NCBI GenBank assembly: GCA_017898095.1 | Contig: JAGKQJ010000020.1 | Coordinates: 1-38,622, forward strand | Direction: 5' to 3' | Length of the DNA stretch: 38,622 nt | Origin: Bacillaceae bacterium Marseille-Q3522 | GTDB taxonomy: Bacteria; Bacillota; Bacilli; Bacillales; Cytobacillaceae | Part shown: positions 33,351-38,622 of the stretch, piece after piece | Numbering within the stretch: position 1 is the first letter of the stretch | Layout: every line of letters starts with the position of its first letter | The notes under the pieces: generated by a model | What the model saw: only the letters and a program-made list of their open reading frames with translations | Databases searched by the model: none | What the model was told of the DNA's origin: nothing | Made by a program: the position numbers and the translations under genes

Positions 33351-33400
33351 TGAGAGGTGAGAAACTCGCTGAGCGAGTTTCTGCCATTCTCAGTCTCTCA
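33351..33400. terminator. Compound stem-loop after acsA
   Basis: The inner stem AGAAACTCGC-TGA-GCGAGTTTCT is a perfect 10-bp hairpin (33360-33382), flanked by an outer pair TGAGAG (33351-33356) with CTCTCA (33395-33400). There is no T-run. It begins 16 nt after the acsA stop and probably protects or ends the mRNA. Confidence 0.55.
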
Positions 33401-33519
33401 TTGCTATTGTTATGGCAAATTCACTAATTGATATCATCGGAACTTTGCTCTTTGAAAAGCGATGTTGGTGGACTTTTTCTAAGATTATTCTCCATTTCTG
33501 CCGTCTGAATTCGATGAAC

Positions 33520-33558
33520 AACAAAACGGAGCTTATTCATCATAAGCTCCGTTTTGTT
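33520..33558. terminator. Bidirectional terminator between acsA and the PBP gene
   Basis: A perfect 17-bp stem, AACAAAACGGAGCTTAT (33520-33536) with its complement (33542-33558), and a 5-nt loop. It lies 11 bp past the stop of the minus-strand PBP gene. T-rich sequence is built into the right arm (TTTTGTT), and the mirror applies on the other strand. Confidence 0.85.
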
Positions 33559-33568
33559 CATATATTTA

Positions 33569-36451
33569 TTATTGGCCATTTCCGTCTTCGGTTCCGCTTG
33601 TATTTTCCGGCGGAGGTTCCGGTATCGGGTTAGGATTTGTTGGCGGCACCGGTGTAATTCCCGAAGACGGATTTCCATTCTCGTTCCCGGTATTTGTATT
33701 TCCTCCCGGCTGTTCCTGATTCCCTATATGAACAATATTGGATAATACGGATTCCTGACCGGCAATGTCAACAGCTTTTACATAATAGCTTCCGTTTCCG
33801 GCATGGAACGATAGATTGTCATCTGCTTTTATCGAAGCTATTACCGCTCCGCTGCTGTTATACACACGGTAGCCGATAACGTCATTTTCCGAATGACGTC
33901 CCCAACTGATCACATTATTGGCGGCTTGAATTGTTAAAGGAGCAGGCGGTTTGCCGTTATCCATTAATCTTTCAGCTGTGACCATAATATTGCTCCAACG
34001 GCCGCTGTTACTCGGCAGCAATGATTTTGGATCGGTTTTGATGCCAAAAAGCTTTTGAATATACTCCGCATTTAAAACCATTCCCGAGCCGGTAAATTCT
34101 TTCGGAGTGGATTCAAGCGCTAAATATTTTACATTATTTATTGTTACAAAGTTACCATCTATGAGACTGTCATCTGTTTTTGTAGGGACAAATTTTTCAT
34201 TAAACAAATCGGTATCCACTAATCCTGCCTTTTGACATGCTTCTGACGGCAGGAGACCGGAAACGGCACAGAATGAACGCTGAACGATTCCTCCCGGCAT
34301 TTTAAAAGTGTCATCTGATTTCACAATATCCGGTGCAACGTCGTAGGCGCCGTTCATAAGATTGGTCCATAAATAATTTGTCCGTTGACTGTAAGACATA
34401 CCTGTTGTATATAATGATTTTGGCGTATCATAGCCGGTCCAAATCCCCATTGTTACCTTCGGATTTCCGGCAACAAGCCAGGAATCAATGTATTCATTAC
34501 CGGTTCCTGTTTTTGCGAACCAGTCGGAGCTAAATTTCAACCTGCCTTTTAAACCGCGCCCCGTCCCGTTATTTAGCACGTCGCGCATCATATCAAGTGT
34601 TAAATAAGCAGTCTGCGGACTGAATACCTCCACCGGTTTTGTTTCATGCTGATAAATGACATTGCCTTCTTTATCGGTAATTTTTTCAATCATATAGGCA
34701 TCTATAAACTGTCCGCCGTTTGCAAACGTTGCAAATGCATTTGTGTTTTCTTCAACGGATACTCCTATTTTTAGTGATCCTATTGCTATTGAAGGAAGTA
34801 CATAGTCCTCCGGAGTTAAAGTAGTAAAGCCCATTTTTTCTAAGAACGTCGCCGGGCGCTGCGGCAAAATGTCCGTATACAATTTTACAGCCGGAACATT
34901 ATACGATTGTGCGAGAGCGTTGCGGGCGGAGACAAGTCCGCTGAATTTGCTTGAATTATAGTTCCTCGGCCAAATTTTATCGGGATTGCTTGGATCCAGC
35001 TTTAACGGAACATCCGGCAAAATTGTCCCGGGCGATGCAAAGCCAAGTTCAATGGCCGGAGCATAGACGAGCAGCGGCTTCATCGTTGACCCGTTTTGTC
35101 TCGGGGCAGTGATGTGACTGGTTTGCGATTTTTCAAAGTTGCGTCCGCCGACGAAACTTAAAATTTTCCCTGTGCTGTTTTCCATGAGCACCGCACCGGT
35201 TTCTACCTGCTGCATCACTACTTCTTCTATATTTGTTTCCGTATTCAATACTTTTTCCGGTTTATCCGGTCCAAAGGACTTATAATTTCTTACTACTTCC
35301 TGAAATGTATCATACAGTTTTTTATCAATCGTACTATGGATTTGATAACCGTTTCGGCGGATTTGCCGGTCGGCTAAAATATTGTACTCATTCTGTAAAT
35401 CTTGATTATTTTTCAGGTCTTCATCCGTATAGCCATCATTTTTTGCCAGTTGACTGGCGATAATCGCTTTCGCCCTTTTTTCAATTTCATTCGTCAAAAA
35501 CGGATAACTTTCCAACGGATTTGTTTCAGGAGGGATGAAATCCTGGGTGATATCATAGTTTACTGCAGATTCATATTCTTCTTTTGTAATCTCATTCCCG
35601 TCGTACATCCGTTTTAACACAGTTTTCATTCTTGTAATGCCCGGTTCAGTTCCTTCCGGTGTTTTCCTCTCCCCTTGATTGGTAAAAGGAGTATAACCAA
35701 ACGGACTTTGCGGCAAACCGGCGATAAACGCTGCCTGCGGCAAGGTCAATTCTTTTGCAGTTTTCCCGAAAATTCCTTTTGCGGCGGATTGCACACCGGC
35801 AATATTTCTTCCCGAAGAATTACGACCAAAAGTGGATACGTTTAAATAAGCCTCTAAAATCTCATCTTTATCAAAGAAATGCTCCAATCGTAATGCTAAA
35901 AGGATTTCCTTTGCTTTTCGCTGAAAGGATACTTCATTTGTTAAAATCTGATTTTTGATTAATTGCTGCGTTAATGTACTTCCGCCTGACTGAATCGATG
36001 AATTGGATACTTCTTGTAACAAAGCACGCATGATTGCTTTTGGAACGATCCCGTTGTGTTCGTAAAAGTATTCGTCTTCCGTTGCAATAACCGCATCGAT
36101 TAAATATTGCGATACATCTTTAAGGGAAACTTCTTCGCGCTCCAAATCGGTGCGTACCTTCCCTAAATATTCGTTGTTCGCAAAATAAATTTCCGATACC
36201 TCTTCGTAATTATAAATATCCTTTTTCATACTGTCATACGACCGTATCGGTTCGTCTTTTACAAGAGCGGCAACATAGCCTGCCCCGACACCGCCTGCAA
36301 ATGCCGTGCCGATTACGAGAAATATTATTACTAATAAGAGCAAATTCCATGCTACTTGATAGGTTATTCTGGCTGTTTTTAATGTTTTTTTGCTTTTGAA
36401 GGCATTAAGAACTGACTTCAATGGATTGTTCCGTTTTTGTTCTTCTCTCAT
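33569..36451 (-). CDS. Class A penicillin-binding protein (PBP1A family)
   Basis: A 960-residue bifunctional peptidoglycan synthase. After a basic cytoplasmic start there is one membrane helix (about 33-63), then the glycosyltransferase domain with ATEDEYFYEHNG (catalytic E125) and GGSTLTQQLIKN (156-167). The transpeptidase follows with SxxK as S455-T-M-K458, SYN at 516-518 and KTGTG at 646-650. A paired-cysteine loop, CAVSGLLPSEAC (727-738), comes next. A fibronectin type III-like domain (about 836-908) and a Gly/Asn/Pro-rich tail follow. I move the start to the fourth codon (MREEQKRNN), because AGGAGGT directly abuts the first ATG and is 8 nt before this one. It is monocistronic and diverges from tyrS. 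The B. subtilis orthologue is uncertain, so I give no symbol. Confidence 0.93.
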   Translation of the reverse strand: MREEQKRNNPLKSVLNAFKSKKTLKTARITYQVAWNLLLLVIIFLVIGTAFAGGVGAGYVAALVKDEPIRSYDSMKKDIYNYEEVSEIYFANNEYLGKVRTDLEREEVSLKDVSQYLIDAVIATEDEYFYEHNGIVPKAIMRALLQEVSNSSIQSGGSTLTQQLIKNQILTNEVSFQRKAKEILLALRLEHFFDKDEILEAYLNVSTFGRNSSGRNIAGVQSAAKGIFGKTAKELTLPQAAFIAGLPQSPFGYTPFTNQGERKTPEGTEPGITRMKTVLKRMYDGNEITKEEYESAVNYDITQDFIPPETNPLESYPFLTNEIEKRAKAIIASQLAKNDGYTDEDLKNNQDLQNEYNILADRQIRRNGYQIHSTIDKKLYDTFQEVVRNYKSFGPDKPEKVLNTETNIEEVVMQQVETGAVLMENSTGKILSFVGGRNFEKSQTSHITAPRQNGSTMKPLLVYAPAIELGFASPGTILPDVPLKLDPSNPDKIWPRNYNSSKFSGLVSARNALAQSYNVPAVKLYTDILPQRPATFLEKMGFTTLTPEDYVLPSIAIGSLKIGVSVEENTNAFATFANGGQFIDAYMIEKITDKEGNVIYQHETKPVEVFSPQTAYLTLDMMRDVLNNGTGRGLKGRLKFSSDWFAKTGTGNEYIDSWLVAGNPKVTMGIWTGYDTPKSLYTTGMSYSQRTNYLWTNLMNGAYDVAPDIVKSDDTFKMPGGIVQRSFCAVSGLLPSEACQKAGLVDTDLFNEKFVPTKTDDSLIDGNFVTINNVKYLALESTPKEFTGSGMVLNAEYIQKLFGIKTDPKSLLPSNSGRWSNIMVTAERLMDNGKPPAPLTIQAANNVISWGRHSENDVIGYRVYNSSGAVIASIKADDNLSFHAGNGSYYVKAVDIAGQESVLSNIVHIGNQEQPGGNTNTGNENGNPSSGITPVPPTNPNPIPEPPPENTSGTEDGNGQ

Positions 36452-36546
36452 TCGCACCATACCTCCTAAAAATCAAATTTCATTATAGCATAAAGATAGA
36501 AAAAGAAGCATGAACAATACGATTTTCGGAAAAAATACTCATGTAT

Positions 36547-36575
36547 TTGACAATAAGCAGGAATTATGATAAATA
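36547..36575 (+). promoter_or_regulatory. Probable sigma-A promoter of tyrS
   Basis: A perfect -35 TTGACA (36547-36552) and TAAATA (36570-36575) separated by 17 bp, about 80 nt before the T-box stem I. A second, weaker -10-like TAAAAT lies near 36622-36627 and would place the start nearer the leader. Confidence 0.5.
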
Positions 36576-36654
36576 TGGATTACGTTATTTTTGTGTTATG
36601 CAATTATTGTGAAATTTAATTGTAAAATGAAACAATATTACAAATAAGCGATGA

Positions 36655-36879
36655 TAGGAGAAAAAGTAGTTTTTTTGCCTCTGTTTCAGAAAGCCGGCGG
36701 CCGCTGTGAGCCGGTATAAGCAAAAAAATGAATTACCTCCATGAGCTTTTACTGTGAATCATCTGTATTAGCAGTAAACGGTTTGCACCGTTATCCGAAA
36801 AGAGTGGAAGATAATTTGTCTTCAAATTGGGTGGTACCGCGCGAAAATTGCGTCCCTGCATAAAGCAGGGGCGTTTTTT
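36655..36879 (+). promoter_or_regulatory. Tyrosyl T-box leader of tyrS
   Basis: The T-box sequence TGGGTGGTACCGCG (36828-36841) and the downstream terminator CGTCCCTGC / GCAGGGGCG followed by TTTTTT (36851-36879) are unmistakable. Stem I has an upper helix TTTTTTTGC / GCAAAAAAA and a lower GGAG / CTCC. The internal loop between them has AGTA-type sequence on one side and GAATTAC on the other, in which TAC at 36734-36736 is a tyrosine specifier codon. Uncharged tRNA-Tyr would pair there and with the T-box, preventing termination and turning on tyrS when tyrosine is short. Confidence 0.93.
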
Positions 36880-36881
36880 AA

Positions 36882-38174
<1,293 letters not shown>

Positions 38175-38196
38175 CTGCAAAGGCAGGTACTGTGAT

Positions 38197-38235
38197 AAAG
38201 CGCCCCTTTTTGTCTAGAGGAAACGGGGCGCTTTT
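38197..38235 (+). terminator. Intrinsic terminator of tyrS
   Basis: AAAGCGCCCC (38197-38206) pairs with GGGGCGCTTT (38225-38234), followed by T residues. It begins about 23 nt after the tyrS stop. Confidence 0.85.
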
Positions 38236-38580
38236 ATAATTGCAGCAAAATGATGCGGTATGTTGGGAAGAAACTTACGTTGCGTAAAAACTTAAATAAT
38301 GTTAGGTATAGGAGATTTAAAAATTGTAATCGTTTTGAGGGGATTGTAGATGGCATAATTTACAATGAAAAGCAGGATAGATTAAGCTCTATTTTTTATT
38401 GTAAAGATTTCCCGTTCATGCACACTTTTCACCTCTTAAAAAGTATGGACACAAATGAATAAGGCTAAAAGCGACTACCATCTAAAGAAGGTGGAGTTAG
38501 ACCACGTATTTGTAAATTAAAACAAAATGTGAACAAGAAATAAATAAAAATACTCAGATCACATAATATCAGGAGAAATC
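38236..38580. other. Spacer after tyrS with a bulged hairpin, no clear gene
   Basis: About 345 A+T-rich bases. A 70-codon plus-strand frame (38250-38462) has no ribosome binding site and no recognisable sequence. A hairpin CT-A-CCATC (38475-38482) with GGTGGAG (38490-38496), with one bulged A, resembles the bulged hairpins at ends of IS200/IS605-type elements, but there is no transposase in view. The expected neighbour rpsD is absent, so gene order differs from B. subtilis here. Confidence 0.4.
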
Positions 38581-38622
38581 GTGTATATATTCAGTGTCAT
38601 TACACTATTGATTATCTATTTC
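38581..38622 (+). CDS. Start of a truncated membrane-protein gene at the window edge
   Basis: AGGAG (38571-38575) is followed after 5 nt by GTG and 13 further open codons (MYIFSVITLLIIYF) running off the window. The peptide is strongly hydrophobic and could be a membrane segment or signal anchor. Nothing more can be said about the product. The ribosome binding site is the main evidence. Confidence 0.45.
   Translation, partial: MYIFSVITLLIIYF

Noticed and set aside
38250-38462. A 70-codon frame after tyrS
   Set aside because: It starts just past the tyrS terminator, with no ribosome binding site, and resembles no known protein.

Overview
The window is a block of chromosomal housekeeping DNA from a spore-forming, motile member of the Bacillaceae (Firmicutes, low to middling G+C). 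The evidence is a Cse60-type sporulation protein at the left edge, strong GGAGG-type ribosome binding sites with many TTG/GTG starts, a tyrosyl T-box leader, and a gene order I recognise as the ytgP–tyrS region of Bacillus subtilis. Family assignments rest on remembered sequence similarity and visible motifs; no database search was run.

Layout. 0.05–2.7 kb: cse60-like gene, lipid II flippase-type ytgP, and a convergent small DeoR-type regulator (ytzE). 3.1–8.1 kb: a same-direction run of pepV (dipeptidase), dat (D-amino-acid aminotransferase), thpR, ytlQ and ytlR (lipid kinase-like). 8.4–11.8 kb: ytmP kinase-fold protein, ytzH (opposite strand), trmB, ytzB (opposite strand) and the M42 aminopeptidase ytoP. 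11.8–12.2 kb: a composite palindromic repeat. 12.2–14.3 kb: a chemoreceptor on the minus strand. 14.7–18.7 kb: ytpP, ytpQ and the DNA translocase sftA. 19–22 kb: murC and the ytxG-ytxH-ytxJ group. 22–24.2 kb: a 720-residue FtsA-like ATPase with an unusual modular C-terminal half. 24.4–28.6 kb: aroA (chorismate mutase–DAHP synthase), ccpA, and the sodium-type flagellar stator motP-motS. 28.9–33.3 kb: the divergent acuA-acuB-acuC / acsA acetate module. 33.6–36.5 kb: a class A penicillin-binding protein. 36.5–38.2 kb: T-box-controlled tyrS. A new reading frame begins at the right edge.

How the genes work together. Cell-envelope functions are dense: YtgP (lipid II flipping), Dat (D-amino acids), MurC (UDP-MurNAc-L-Ala), a class A PBP and SftA (division-linked DNA pumping). 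The acetate module is self-regulating: AcsA makes acetyl-CoA, AcuA acetylates its active-site lysine (K549 here, matching the known B. subtilis residue number), and AcuC is the deacetylase. A catabolite-response element lies between acuA and acsA, and its regulator ccpA is 5 kb away in the same window.

The most unusual items are: a family of related intergenic palindromic repeats at five places between 11.8 and 22.0 kb; the FtsA-like protein with five or six degenerate roughly 40-residue C-terminal modules; an initiation region of pepV in which a hairpin separates the Shine-Dalgarno from the GTG start and a 21-codon leader frame overlaps that start; and a four-unit tandem repeat in the SftA linker. 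Compared with my memory of B. subtilis, amyX, ytnP and ytpR are missing from their usual places and the chemoreceptor is extra. I did not find a CRISPR array, prophage, complete insertion sequence, tRNA or rRNA. I see no convincing wholly new multi-gene system.
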